From positions 1 to 62,596 of the forward strand of contig NZ_LNYO01000019.1 in assembly GCF_001467895.1 (NCBI RefSeq): a stretch of 62,596 bases of DNA, in the 5' to 3' direction. A program made the translations under genes and the position numbers. Below are positions 47,485 through 56,293 of the stretch, in pieces. The notes beneath the pieces were generated by a model that saw only the letters and a list, made by a program, of their open reading frames with translations, was not told where the DNA came from and made no database searches. Source of the stretch: Legionella nautarum. GTDB lineage: Bacteria; Pseudomonadota; Gammaproteobacteria; Legionellales; Legionellaceae. Each line of letters begins with the position of its first letter. Positions within the stretch are counted from its first letter, which is position 1.

Positions 47485-47978
47485 TAAAAAAATACTTAAC
47501 TACTGTGGAATTACAAAAAGAGTCGATGAAATTTTCAGCCGGCCACACCACTATTTTCTCAGCAACAGAGCGCGAACCGTTGCATGGCCACATGTATGCT
47601 GTTTATTTAGCCCTCACCACTTGGGTAGAAGAAAATGGGATGACCTTTGATTATCGCTATTATAAAGAACGTGTTCATAAATTATGTCGTTATTTAAATC
47701 AAACTTTTTTAATGCCGCAATTTTCCCCTTTTTTGGAATATGCTGAAGATGAGGCTTATTATTATTTCACCTTTAACCATAAGAAAATTCCATTTCTCAA
47801 AGAAGATGTCACACTCATGCCAGTAACCAATATCACTGTCGAAGAATTGTCGCGCTGGTTTGTCGAGGAGTTAATTAAAGACAAGGGGGAATTAGATCGC
47901 CATCGCATTGAAAAAGTCCTAATCAAAGTGTTTTCAGCGCCTGGCCAATCGGCAAGCCACGAATGGCAACGCAGTTGA
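47481..47978 (+). CDS. 6-pyruvoyl-tetrahydropterin synthase-like protein
   Basis: A 165-residue T-fold enzyme of the PTPS/QueD superfamily acting on dihydroneopterin triphosphate. The three zinc ligands are readable: His22 in FSAGH, His35 and His37 in PLHGHMY. The catalytic Cys expected before HGH is missing; the sequence is EREPLHGH with Glu32, the position used by PTPS-III enzymes that make 6-hydroxymethyl-dihydropterin and can replace FolB. The C-terminal pterin-binding Glu is also absent (VFSAPGQSASHEW). The exact reaction is therefore uncertain. It overlaps midA by four bases and priA by 16, with a pteridine reductase divergent nearby. Confidence 0.82.
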   Translation: MIKKYLTTVELQKESMKFSAGHTTIFSATEREPLHGHMYAVYLALTTWVEENGMTFDYRYYKERVHKLCRYLNQTFLMPQFSPFLEYAEDEAYYYFTFNHKKIPFLKEDVTLMPVTNITVEELSRWFVEELIKDKGELDRHRIEKVLIKVFSAPGQSASHEWQRS

Positions 47979-50149
47979 ACACGCGATATAAAATCTGCAT
48001 TCCGCATACCAATCGCGATTATTTTTACTATCAAGCTGGAAATTTAAATCCCTCTATCGGCGCTCGTGTTTGGGTACCTTTTCGCAATAAAACTCGTTTA
48101 GGTCTAGTAATTGGTCAACACGCATCTGAAGACGGCAAGATTCAACTCAAATCAATTTCTAGCCTGATTGATGAGCAACCGCTATTTAGTGAAACGCTAC
48201 TCGAATTGTGTCAATGGGTCAGTACTTATTATCAATCGCCTTTATCGGAGGTAATTCCTCTTGCCTTGCCTAAAAAATATCGTTTAGGAGCCCCTAGAGA
48301 ATTACCTAGCTGCGATTATTATGAATTGCTTGTGCCGCTAGAGACAGCAGAAAAAAGCCTTAGTCCTCGGGCAAAAAAACAATTGGCACTGCTTGATTAT
48401 CTAAATCAGCAAGGTCCTCTAAGTAAAGCGGCTTTGGTGAAAGAAGGGTTTGGTCCATCGCAATTAAACGCCTTGTTAGCGCTTAATCTTATTTCAAGCA
48501 CTCAGAAAATTGCCCTCCCAGAACAACCCAGCCCACCATCAGACAGACCCTTAGCCTTGAATGAAGAACAAGCTTTTGCGCTCCATAAATTGACAGAACA
48601 CCTAGAAACTTATCACTGTTTTTTATTACAAGGCGTCACAGGGAGTGGGAAAACGGAAGTTTATTTACAACTCATTACTAAGCTGTTAAAGCAAGGACGG
48701 CAGGTGCTGATCTTGGTTCCCGAAATTGGTCTCACGCCGCAATTATTAGCCCGCTTTAGGGCACGATTCAGCGAACCTATGGTCGTCATCCACTCCAACT
48801 TAAACGAAACAGAACGGCAAGTGGCTTGGCAATTAGCTAACGATAATTTAGCCAAATTAGTGATCGGCACCCGCACAGCAGTTTTTACTCCCATGCCATC
48901 CTTGGGCTTAATCATTATCGATGAAGAACATGATGCTTCTTTAAAACAGATGGACGGTGTACGTTATTCTGCCCGCGACACGGCGTTAATGCGTGCTTAT
49001 TTAGCTAAAATTCCCATAGTCTTAGGTTCCGCGACCCCTAGTCTAGAGAGTATGCATAATTGCGTTTTGAACAAATACACGCTTTTACGGCTTAATCAAA
49101 AGGCACTGGCAACTTCTCCGCTGCACTATCAACTTCTTGATATTCGCAATGTTAATTTGCAACAGGGTTTAGCTGCTAAAAGTTTGACTCTCATTGCTGA
49201 ACATTTAGCTCAGGGAAATCAGGTTTTAGTATTCATCAATCGCCGCGGTTTTGCTCCTGTATTACTTTGCCATCATTGCGGTTGGATGGCTGATTGCGAT
49301 GCCTGCGATAGCCACCTTACTTTACATCGCAAATTAGGCCGGCTTGTTTGTCATCATTGTGGAATAATAAAAAAAATTCCTAGCCAATGCCGTTCTTGTC
49401 ACAATACGGAATTGCTTCCTATCGGCGCTGGTACTCAACGCGTACATGAGTTTTTACAAACTTATTTTCCTAACACGAATCTTTTGCGTATTGATCGCGA
49501 CGAAGTTAGAAAAAAGAATGAACTCGACCAGCAACTCGAACGAATTAATAATGGGGAAGCCCAATTAATTGTCGGTACGCAAATGCTGGCCAAAGGCCAT
49601 CATTTTCCACGCTTAACCTTAGTGGTCGTGCTGGATACCGACGCTGGTTTTTATAATCAAGATTTTCGTGCGCTGGAGCGCCTAGGACAACTTTTAACCC
49701 AAGTTTCCGGACGCGCAGGGCGGGCACAACATGCTGGACAAGTGCTGATTCAAACTCATATCCCTAATCATCCCTTACTGAATTTGCTCATTCAACAAGG
49801 TTATGATGCGTTTGCTAAAGCTTTATTGGCGATGCGTCAGCATGCCGAATTACCGCCCTATCATTTTTTAGCAGTCATTCGTGCGCAAGACAAACTCCCC
49901 GCTAAAGTGCTGCATTTTCTTCATAGCAGCAAAGAGCAATTGGAAACAGAAGGAATCCGAGTACTTGGACCAGCACCCGCTCCCTTGGCTCGTAAAGCCG
50001 ACCAATATCGCATGCAGTTATTAGTGAAATCTTCTTCACGGAAAGTACTGCATAACGCGCTGACGAGGCTCAGACTCTGGTTGACAAGGAACAAATTAAG
50101 CAATAATGTTCGCTGGAATGTGGATATCGACCCGATGGATTTATCATGA
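47963..50149 (+). CDS. priA: Primosomal helicase PriA
   Basis: Restarts stalled replication forks by loading the primosome. The 728-residue protein has an N-terminal DNA-binding region, Walker A GVTGSGKTE (about 225-233), DEEHD (about 320-324), the zinc-binding Cys cluster (CHHCGWMADCDAC and CHHCG, about 433-470) and helicase motifs V and VI (GTQMLAKGHHFP; QVSGRAGRA). The assigned ATG lies inside the upstream gene; its ribosome site is weak and a TTG four codons on is possible. Translational coupling with its neighbours is likely. Confidence 0.97.
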   Translation: MATQLNTRYKICIPHTNRDYFYYQAGNLNPSIGARVWVPFRNKTRLGLVIGQHASEDGKIQLKSISSLIDEQPLFSETLLELCQWVSTYYQSPLSEVIPLALPKKYRLGAPRELPSCDYYELLVPLETAEKSLSPRAKKQLALLDYLNQQGPLSKAALVKEGFGPSQLNALLALNLISSTQKIALPEQPSPPSDRPLALNEEQAFALHKLTEHLETYHCFLLQGVTGSGKTEVYLQLITKLLKQGRQVLILVPEIGLTPQLLARFRARFSEPMVVIHSNLNETERQVAWQLANDNLAKLVIGTRTAVFTPMPSLGLIIIDEEHDASLKQMDGVRYSARDTALMRAYLAKIPIVLGSATPSLESMHNCVLNKYTLLRLNQKALATSPLHYQLLDIRNVNLQQGLAAKSLTLIAEHLAQGNQVLVFINRRGFAPVLLCHHCGWMADCDACDSHLTLHRKLGRLVCHHCGIIKKIPSQCRSCHNTELLPIGAGTQRVHEFLQTYFPNTNLLRIDRDEVRKKNELDQQLERINNGEAQLIVGTQMLAKGHHFPRLTLVVVLDTDAGFYNQDFRALERLGQLLTQVSGRAGRAQHAGQVLIQTHIPNHPLLNLLIQQGYDAFAKALLAMRQHAELPPYHFLAVIRAQDKLPAKVLHFLHSSKEQLETEGIRVLGPAPAPLARKADQYRMQLLVKSSSRKVLHNALTRLRLWLTRNKLSNNVRWNVDIDPMDLS

Positions 50150-50553
50150 CAACAACTAAGAAAATTGCCGTTCATCAAAAAATCTTTTCGATTGAATGGG
50201 GTGATATGGATGCTTTAGGCCATGTGAACAATGGCCGTTATTTCGACTATTTCCAACAAGCGCGCATTGAATGGTTGGAAAGTATCAATTTGGATATGAA
50301 GCAAGGTACAGGTCCGGTTGTCATTCACGTGGGTTGCACTTTTTTAAAACCTATTGTTTACCCGGCTACGCTTAGATTGACAAGTTCTTTGCACAGCCCC
50401 GGCCGCTCTAGCCTGGTTATTGATCATGATATATATCAAGGTGAGGAATTGATGACACAGGGGACTAGTAAAATCGTATGGGTAGATTATAACAAGGGTC
50501 AATCCGTTCCTTTGCCTGAGGGGCTTAAAAAATTGGTTGAGCCGTTAGTGTAG
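50146..50553 (+). CDS. 4HBT-type acyl-CoA thioesterase
   Basis: A 135-residue hot-dog-fold thioesterase. The catalytic motif WGDMDALGHVNNGRYFDYF (18-36) has Asp22, as in 4-hydroxybenzoyl-CoA thioesterases and YbgC. The rest follows the family (VVIHVGCTFLKPI; LVIDHDIYQG). It overlaps priA by four bases (ATGA). The natural substrate is unknown. Confidence 0.88.
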   Translation: MTTTKKIAVHQKIFSIEWGDMDALGHVNNGRYFDYFQQARIEWLESINLDMKQGTGPVVIHVGCTFLKPIVYPATLRLTSSLHSPGRSSLVIDHDIYQGEELMTQGTSKIVWVDYNKGQSVPLPEGLKKLVEPLV

Positions 50554-50880
50554 CTGCTCAACCCGTAACCTAGCAAAAGATCTTCCTAACTAGCTCCGTT
50601 CGGGCTCCGAAATATCCCCACGAAATTAAATAGACTGGTTTAGTTCATCAAGCGTTATGTTTACACCGTTCGCACTGAGGAGGCGCATAGCGCCGTCTCG
50701 AAGTGTCGGAAAGCCTCAGGACAGGCCCTTCGAGAGCCTCAGGACAGGCCTTCGAGACGCACGCTATGCGTGCTTCTCAGGCTGAACGGGAGAAAATGAA
50801 CCCAAATTTCTTGGATACTCATCTCGTGGGGATATCCCAGAGTCCGAACGGTTATAGTTAATCCATAACTATAGGTCTTC
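50554..50880. other. Gene-free region occupied by a MITE-like element
   Basis: The space between the thioesterase and the convergent ProQ-like gene is almost filled by the element at 50597-50851. No coding sequence or terminator apart from that element is seen. Confidence 0.75.
50597..50851 (+). repeat. MITE-like element with 31-bp terminal inverted repeats (copy R5)
   Basis: The ends 50597-50627 and 50821-50851 are inverted repeats matching at 26 of 31 positions, sharing CCGTTCGG and ATATCCCCACGA. A second inverted pair lies inside (GTTCGCACTGAGGAGGCGC against GCGTGCTTCTCAGGCTGAAC, with TCTCGAAG at the centre). It is 255 bases long with no open frame of note. It is the cleanest full-length copy in the window. 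Confidence 0.85.
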
Positions 50881-51543
50881 TTATTCGATATTTTCCTTCT
50901 CAATTTCCGTTTTACGAGAAATACCCAATTTTTCTTTTAATCGAGCGACCGCATCGGGATCAAATTGACGGGTGCTTTTGTGCTTCACAACCACAGAAGC
51001 AACTCTTGCTTGTGGAGCTACGTTTTGCGCACTGTAGGCTGGTGCCCGCTCTGGATAAGAAAAGCTCATTTCCGCACTCGTTTGAGGGTTATTCGCCGAA
51101 TTTGCTATTCTCGGGCTATGGCCTGGCATTTTACTAGCTAGATTTTTACGCGCATTACGTGCACTTTTTTCAACGCGTTTTTTTATTTTGAGCGCAGCTT
51201 TCTCAGCCTCTTCTTCAGTAACCATCTCAACTGGATTACCTTGTAAATCGATGCGCATTTCTCTCGCTTTGAGGCAAGTTAAATAATCGATACGGCGAGT
51301 AAATAGCACTACCGCTTCGCGGAGTTTACTCTTCGATATTCCTGCCTCTAATGCTTGTTCAGAATAAGCGAGGATATCTTGCATAATTCCTGTTTTAAGG
51401 GGTCGAATTCGTAAACTATTATCAAATATTTGTGGAAAAGCACTTGCTAACCATGATAAAGCTTCATTACGAGCTTTTTTAGATTTATTTTTTTGTGCTT
51501 TATTAATTACAGCTGTACGCGGATGAAGCTCTTGTCTTCTCAT
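50881..51543 (-). CDS. ProQ/FinO-family RNA chaperone
   Basis: A 220-residue RNA-binding protein. The FinO-type domain covers about 25-120: ALSWLASAFPQIF, RPLKTGIMQDIL (about 47-58), LREAVVLFTRRIDYL, and RIDLQGNPVEMVTEEEAEKA (about 97-116). A basic linker and a Pro/Ser-rich low-complexity part follow, ending in a charged helix. ProQ/FinO proteins bind structured small RNAs and mRNA 3' ends. An N-terminal basic stretch (NKAQKNKSKKARNEA) adds RNA affinity. The C-terminal Tudor-like domain of E. coli ProQ is not evident. Confidence 0.88.
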   Translation of the reverse strand: MRRQELHPRTAVINKAQKNKSKKARNEALSWLASAFPQIFDNSLRIRPLKTGIMQDILAYSEQALEAGISKSKLREAVVLFTRRIDYLTCLKAREMRIDLQGNPVEMVTEEEAEKAALKIKKRVEKSARNARKNLASKMPGHSPRIANSANNPQTSAEMSFSYPERAPAYSAQNVAPQARVASVVVKHKSTRQFDPDAVARLKEKLGISRKTEIEKENIE

Positions 51544-51802
51544 GCTACTACCCTTGTGTGATAACTTTTACCTGTAGCAAGAACAACACCGCTTAAAAGG
51601 ATTATTCAGAACTAGTGCGGGGATGTGGTTGCTAAATTTCCGGCTACAAAATGCGCATACAATGTACAGCGTTTACCGTTGATTTGCAAGCCCTGTATTT
51701 AATAATTGCAACGCAAAGAAAAGGTTAAGAATATTTTCGGGTTCGCTATTTTAAAATTAATGAGTGTATACTTTATTTAGGTCAATCCTAGGTAACTTGC
51801 CG

Positions 51803-52105
51803 ATGATTAAACTTTTTTTTATGGCATTATTAGCAATTTTTTTCCCCTGGTTAGCCTTGTTAATCGAAGATAATCCTGGCGGTGCCCTTGTTGCTTTAAT
51901 CATGCAAGCGACCGTTATTGGTTGGCTTCCAGCAAGCATTTGGGCTTGGCGAACTGTTCGTGATGCTAATAAAATTCAATTCGCAGAAAAAAGAAGAATA
52001 AAAGCAGCTAAAAAGGCCGCTAAAAAAGCAGCGAGAGAAGCCGCTCAAGCAGCAGAGAAAGAAGCCCTCGCAAAATCAGAAGAAACTAAAAAAGACATCG
52101 AATAA
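51803..52105 (+). CDS. Pmp3/YqaE-like membrane protein with Lys/Ala-rich tail
   Basis: A 100-residue protein. Residues 1-50 form two transmembrane helices resembling the Pmp3/YqaE stress family (LLAIFFPWLALLIEDNPGGAL, then IMQATVIGWLPASIWAW). Residues 55-100 form a highly charged coil (AAKKAAKKAAREAAQAAEKEA) not found in short YqaE proteins. I chose the ATG at 51803, giving the usual Pmp3 N-terminus; an in-frame start at 51764 adds 13 residues. Pmp3 proteins affect membrane potential and stress resistance. It lies 30 bases before dapB. Confidence 0.7.
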   Translation: MIKLFFMALLAIFFPWLALLIEDNPGGALVALIMQATVIGWLPASIWAWRTVRDANKIQFAEKRRIKAAKKAAKKAAREAAQAAEKEALAKSEETKKDIE

Positions 52106-52135
52106 ATTTCTGTCTCTTTCTAATTTGGAGCTACT

Positions 52136-52873
52136 ATGCAAACGCGAGTAATCGTTAATGGCGCGCAAGGAAAAATGGGAGCACTTGCTTGCAAAACAAT
52201 TCAAAATCATCCCGACTTTCAACTGGTAGGCGCCTTAGGTAGAGAAGACAATTTACGCCAAACTATTACCGCCTCTAGAGCAGATGTGGTTGTTGACCTA
52301 ACTCGTGCCGATTGCGTTTTTGACAATAGCTTAGCCATCATTGAGAGTGGGGCTCGTCCCGTTATTGGAGCCAGTGGCTTAGTTGATGAGCAAATTCGAG
52401 TGCTTCAAGATCAATGTGAGACACGACATTTGGGCGGAATTATCGCACCCAATTTCTCAATTGCTGCTGTCTTAATGATGCGTTTTGCTGCCGAAGCGGC
52501 CAAATTTTTACCTGAGGTTGAAATTATAGAAACTCATCATGAACAAAAATTAGACGCCCCTTCCGGCACCGCCATGAAAACCGCAGAAATGATTGCCAAG
52601 GCAAGAATCGCTCCCAACAAGGAGCCGGCTTTGCATGAACTAACCCCAGGAGTACGAGGCGGAACCCATCAGGGAGTGAAAATCCATTCGCTGCGTTTAC
52701 CCGGCTTCCTCGCCAATCAACAAGTTATTTTTGGTACTCTTGGAGAAACCTTGACGATAACTCACAATAGCATCGATAGAGCCTCTTTTATGCCCGGTAT
52801 TATTCTTGCCTGCCAGCGGGTACTTGGGCTGAATAAGCTCTACTATGGTTTGGAAAGTTTGCTGGGCGATTAG
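52136..52873 (+). CDS. dapB: 4-hydroxy-tetrahydrodipicolinate reductase
   Basis: NAD(P)H-dependent step of the diaminopimelate/lysine pathway. The 245-residue protein has the nucleotide fold start VIVNGAQGKMG (5-15), the catalytic EIIETHHEQKLDAPSGTA (His pair and Lys, about 127-144) and the C-terminal GTLGETLTITHNSIDRASF. It is slightly short relative to E. coli DapB (273) because of small loop deletions, common in many bacteria. GGAG precedes the ATG. Confidence 0.95.
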   Translation: MQTRVIVNGAQGKMGALACKTIQNHPDFQLVGALGREDNLRQTITASRADVVVDLTRADCVFDNSLAIIESGARPVIGASGLVDEQIRVLQDQCETRHLGGIIAPNFSIAAVLMMRFAAEAAKFLPEVEIIETHHEQKLDAPSGTAMKTAEMIAKARIAPNKEPALHELTPGVRGGTHQGVKIHSLRLPGFLANQQVIFGTLGETLTITHNSIDRASFMPGIILACQRVLGLNKLYYGLESLLGD

Positions 52874-52895
52874 TGAAACTTCTAGGGATTGATCA

Positions 52896-52929
52896 CCCTG
52901 TACGTCATCTTTGTAGATGACGTACAGGG
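52896..52929. repeat. Perfect hairpin, 15-bp arms, downstream of dapB
   Basis: CCCTGTACGTCATCT, loop TTGT, then AGATGACGTACAGGG. There is no T-run, so it is not a classic intrinsic terminator. It could still end or protect the dapB transcript, or that of the convergent effector-like gene. Confidence 0.8.
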
Positions 52930-53004
52930 CTCAGAATAGAGGTACGAAAGAAATAAGCTATTAATATCGGCTGATTCTTCAGGATCTTGGCCCCAACATA
53001 GATC

Positions 53005-55839
53005 CTAAACCCCCACCTTCATAATACCGGAATTGTATTCATAAGCTTCAATTTTAATTTGCTCCAACCTTTTGAGAATATCCGGCACGATAGCATTAGG
53101 ATCGGGCGCTGCATTGAGTTCTAAAATACAATCATAAATTCTTTGTGTCGGGTCAAACCTATCGGATCTCTCTTTGGGAAGTAGCTGAGTATCTGAATAA
53201 ATATCCGCTAAAATAAAGACCCTATTTGCCCTTTCCTTACGCGTATTCATACGATCTTGCATTTGTCCAATTCCATTGGGTCCTGACTTGAAAAAGCTCG
53301 CCATATAGGAAATATTAGCTTGCCAATATTTCTTTTCTTGCAGTACAACACTTAGACGGCTGAGTGTCTCTAGTTGATTTTCATCCGATAACTTTAAGGC
53401 TTGCATGATAAATTTTGAAAAGCCGGGTTTGATTAAGTCAAGGGCATTACCAATCTCCGCAACCTCGTTATTCGATGCCAACGTATTGTAGATTTCTATT
53501 GCACTCGGATTTTTTACTCGTTCCTTAATTGCCGTAACGATGTCGCTGGGCAGATAAGAATCGATATGTTTTGTGCCGAAACAACCTTCAGCATTTTTAT
53601 CGGCGCCCGCAAAACCATGCCCCCAGGCAAAAATATCTGCAACAATATTAACAAAGTTTTCTCGCTTCTTGCCGAGATCAGATAAGCTTGGACATTCGCC
53701 ATATTTTCTTTGATAGACAAGCGCCGCCATCGTGTGGCAACGCACAATCCATTCTCTATCCTTACAACTAACACAACCTCCACAAATTTTTGCACCGATT
53801 TTAGGAGCCAATAAACGCTCATAAGTACTCAAGAACAGTTCTCTGCCATTGTAATCCCGAAAAGTTGCCGTACCCGGACCCGAATTGAGAATACTTTTAT
53901 ACTCGCGTGCGAGCTCAGCCAAATCCTTTTGTTCTTGCCTGTAAGCTGCATAACCTTCTACATCTGACTCTCGACGATATAGGGTAGATAAATGTTTAAC
54001 GAATACTGGTTGCCAATTTGACGAGGGTTGAAACTTTTCAATATTAGCTTTAATAAACCCAATTAATTTATCTTTGATTTTGCTTTCATCAAGCGGTGAT
54101 TTCTTCAAATCAGAAAACGCTTCTGCCACCAACTCTTTTATCCCTGATTCATCCCAACTACCTTCTAATTCAGGGAGTTGGTTCAATAAAAGAAAGGATT
54201 CTGCCCTTTTCAAAATAAGAAGACAGTTTGGGTTATCCGAAGTCGTGTAATCAAAGTGTTTTGCAAAGTTAAGGGCATGGTTTGTGGGAATAATCGTTAC
54301 CTCTTTTTTCGTTTCAGCCACCCACCTCAAGACTCCTTGACGTTGCTGTTCAAGCTCATAATCTGGATAGTTTCCTCGAACAGGGCTAATTAGAGTCTGA
54401 AATATAAAGAAATCACCATATTGGAGAACAGTCTTCATATTGCGACGAGTATGAACATCCAAAACATGCTGAGGTTTTTTTAGCTCATCTCGAGGAACTA
54501 GGTGGGCAAAACCGTAGCTTGGCTCGTGTTGTTCTAGAGTATTACCCTGGATGTCAAGAATAGACGAGTGCAATCTGCGAAAATTAGCCAATCCAGGTAC
54601 GCGGCGTTGCCGGCTAGGAACAAATGCCACTGCGTCAGCAAGCTTACCGGTTTCTTTACTGACTTGATGTATACCTGTTTTTAGAAAACGTTGTTCATAA
54701 TTTTCTAAGGTTAAAAACCAGTAGGGTAATTTTCTCAAATTCTCCACGTCTTTAACAAACTTTTCAGAATTTTTCGAAGCAATATCAGCAAAGGTTTCTT
54801 CCAATTTTTTAATGCAGAGTTCGAAATCAGTAATCGTGCTATTTTGTGAAGAAAATAAAGCCCCAATAAAATTTTGCTGATCAGAATTTATAAATGAATA
54901 CCAAGCGGGCATTCGCTGCTCTTTTATACCTGCCAAATCTTGCAAAAGCGTCGTGTTAGAACCCAGCTCTTCTGATTTGGCAGTGATTAATTGCTTAAGA
55001 AATCGTTGTTGCTCAAAAGATAAGGCAGTGAACCAGGCAGGTAACCTCACATTATCTCTAATCGATTTAAGTGATTGTTGAAAAACCGCGGAGTGAGTTT
55101 TTTTGGCTTCGTATAAGGCTTTGATAGCAGGCCAAGTTGTTAATTGAAAATTGTTTAATTGAAATTTTAAATCGCGAATTGAAATATCGAGATTTTTGAT
55201 AGAATGAAAATAAATTTGCTGCTCACTGGGTAGCTGACGGAACCACTGGGGGGTAGTTTGGATAGGACTTTTATCGATTCTTTCTAAGTCAGCAAGCGTT
55301 TCTTCAGAACAAGGAGGAAGTTGCTCATCCCACAACATAACAAGATCTTTAGGATTGTAGATATCCATTTGCACGAGAGTTACGATGTCATAACCTCCTT
55401 TTTTCATGATGACATACTCTTCGGCTGCATTTAATAATTCGGCTGCTATCTCCTCTGCTCCTTTTGCTGTGTCACTATGGGTTACATCACAATAATCGAG
55501 TAAACCACCAATTAAAAGAGCTGTATATTGCGAGAGAAGATTTTGATAGATTTTAATATCCGCCTCATCAGGCAAGGCACATTGGGCCTTACACCATACA
55601 AGATATTTCTTAAGTAGCTTCAGATCTGAGCCAGGTTTCAGCGGCGTTGTTTCCAAAACAAAATTAAACGCTTGGTATAAGATCTCAATGCGTTTCTTAT
55701 ATATCTTCTGCAGCTTGGGTGAATCACTAGGGCGTTCTATTGTGATTTTTTCTACATCCAAAATGCGTTTCAGATTAGCGAGTAACTCTTCAGTAAGCTC
55801 AATCCCCTCAGCGACACGAACTATTTTATTTATTGGCAT
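53005..55839 (-). CDS. Large protein with PxWF repeats and CX5R phosphatase-like motif; candidate effector
   Basis: A 944-residue soluble protein with no signal peptide. Residues 1-190 are helical. Four copies of a motif PxW(F/Y)-x7-Q(or EQ)-xF recur at about 197, 267, 311 and 372 (e.g. LPAWFTALSFEQQRFL). The second half contains ICGGCVSCKDREW, whose CVSCKDR (689-695) has the CX5R spacing and the SxKDR core of the CKSGKDR signature of bacterial phosphoinositide phosphatases (SopB/IpgD, SidF). Here the Gly is replaced by Cys. The preceding DYNGRELFLSTYERLLAPKIG resembles the run-up in that group. The start ATG has AAGGAT. Legionellales use such enzymes as Dot/Icm effectors; secretion here is inference. 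Confidence 0.72.
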   Translation of the reverse strand: MPINKIVRVAEGIELTEELLANLKRILDVEKITIERPSDSPKLQKIYKKRIEILYQAFNFVLETTPLKPGSDLKLLKKYLVWCKAQCALPDEADIKIYQNLLSQYTALLIGGLLDYCDVTHSDTAKGAEEIAAELLNAAEEYVIMKKGGYDIVTLVQMDIYNPKDLVMLWDEQLPPCSEETLADLERIDKSPIQTTPQWFRQLPSEQQIYFHSIKNLDISIRDLKFQLNNFQLTTWPAIKALYEAKKTHSAVFQQSLKSIRDNVRLPAWFTALSFEQQRFLKQLITAKSEELGSNTTLLQDLAGIKEQRMPAWYSFINSDQQNFIGALFSSQNSTITDFELCIKKLEETFADIASKNSEKFVKDVENLRKLPYWFLTLENYEQRFLKTGIHQVSKETGKLADAVAFVPSRQRRVPGLANFRRLHSSILDIQGNTLEQHEPSYGFAHLVPRDELKKPQHVLDVHTRRNMKTVLQYGDFFIFQTLISPVRGNYPDYELEQQRQGVLRWVAETKKEVTIIPTNHALNFAKHFDYTTSDNPNCLLILKRAESFLLLNQLPELEGSWDESGIKELVAEAFSDLKKSPLDESKIKDKLIGFIKANIEKFQPSSNWQPVFVKHLSTLYRRESDVEGYAAYRQEQKDLAELAREYKSILNSGPGTATFRDYNGRELFLSTYERLLAPKIGAKICGGCVSCKDREWIVRCHTMAALVYQRKYGECPSLSDLGKKRENFVNIVADIFAWGHGFAGADKNAEGCFGTKHIDSYLPSDIVTAIKERVKNPSAIEIYNTLASNNEVAEIGNALDLIKPGFSKFIMQALKLSDENQLETLSRLSVVLQEKKYWQANISYMASFFKSGPNGIGQMQDRMNTRKERANRVFILADIYSDTQLLPKERSDRFDPTQRIYDCILELNAAPDPNAIVPDILKRLEQIKIEAYEYNSGIMKVGV

Positions 55840-55982
55840 GACGACAATCCTTTGGTTGCATAGGGTATTTATTATTCAATAAATTCTTTCACGATACAAT
55901 TTTTATATTCACTATACTTTTCGAATAAAATCAAAACCCAAGCTTCTTCTTGAATGGATAGTTCATTCTGACAAAAGGTTCG

Positions 55983-55991
55983 TGCTACACT
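55983..55991 (+). promoter_or_regulatory. Extended -10 promoter of the dodecin gene
   Basis: TG-C-TACACT forms an extended -10 element with no clear -35. Transcription would start near 55998, about 27 bases before the ATG. Confidence 0.4.
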
Positions 55992-56024
55992 GGTGTCCCC
56001 CTAATCTCTACGGATGGTAAAAAA

Positions 56025-56207
56025 ATGATAACAGTGAAAAAAGGAGATTACATAGGATACTCTGAGTCTGGCATTGATGAAGCGATCGAAAATGCATTGC
56101 TGCAAGCCGGCGAACATGCTTACTTTGAGGTCATTGAAACTCGAGGTTCGCAAATCGGAGAAAACAAGCGGCACTACCAAGCCACGATTACCGCGTTCTT
56201 AGATTAA
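56025..56207 (+). CDS. Dodecin-family small protein
   Basis: A 60-residue protein whose pattern GYSESGIDEAIENALLQAGE and YFEVIETRGSQIGENKRHYQATI matches dodecins, which assemble as 12-mers and store flavin (FMN/riboflavin) or coenzyme A. The FEVIETRG strand is the family hallmark. It is slightly shorter than the usual 65-71 residues. A GGATGG site precedes the ATG. It is divergent from the large effector-like gene and lies 86 bases before mmsA. Confidence 0.8.
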   Translation: MITVKKGDYIGYSESGIDEAIENALLQAGEHAYFEVIETRGSQIGENKRHYQATITAFLD

Positions 56208-56293
56208 AAAATTTTCTTCATCTTCCGGCTTGGGGAGATAATGAAAATCCAGCTAGTACAATGACCAATAACCACTGCTACAGGGAGTCGATA

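Noticed and set aside
52896-52929. Intrinsic terminator after dapB
   Set aside because: The hairpin is perfect but no T-run follows on either strand, so it was listed as a repeat and not as a terminator.
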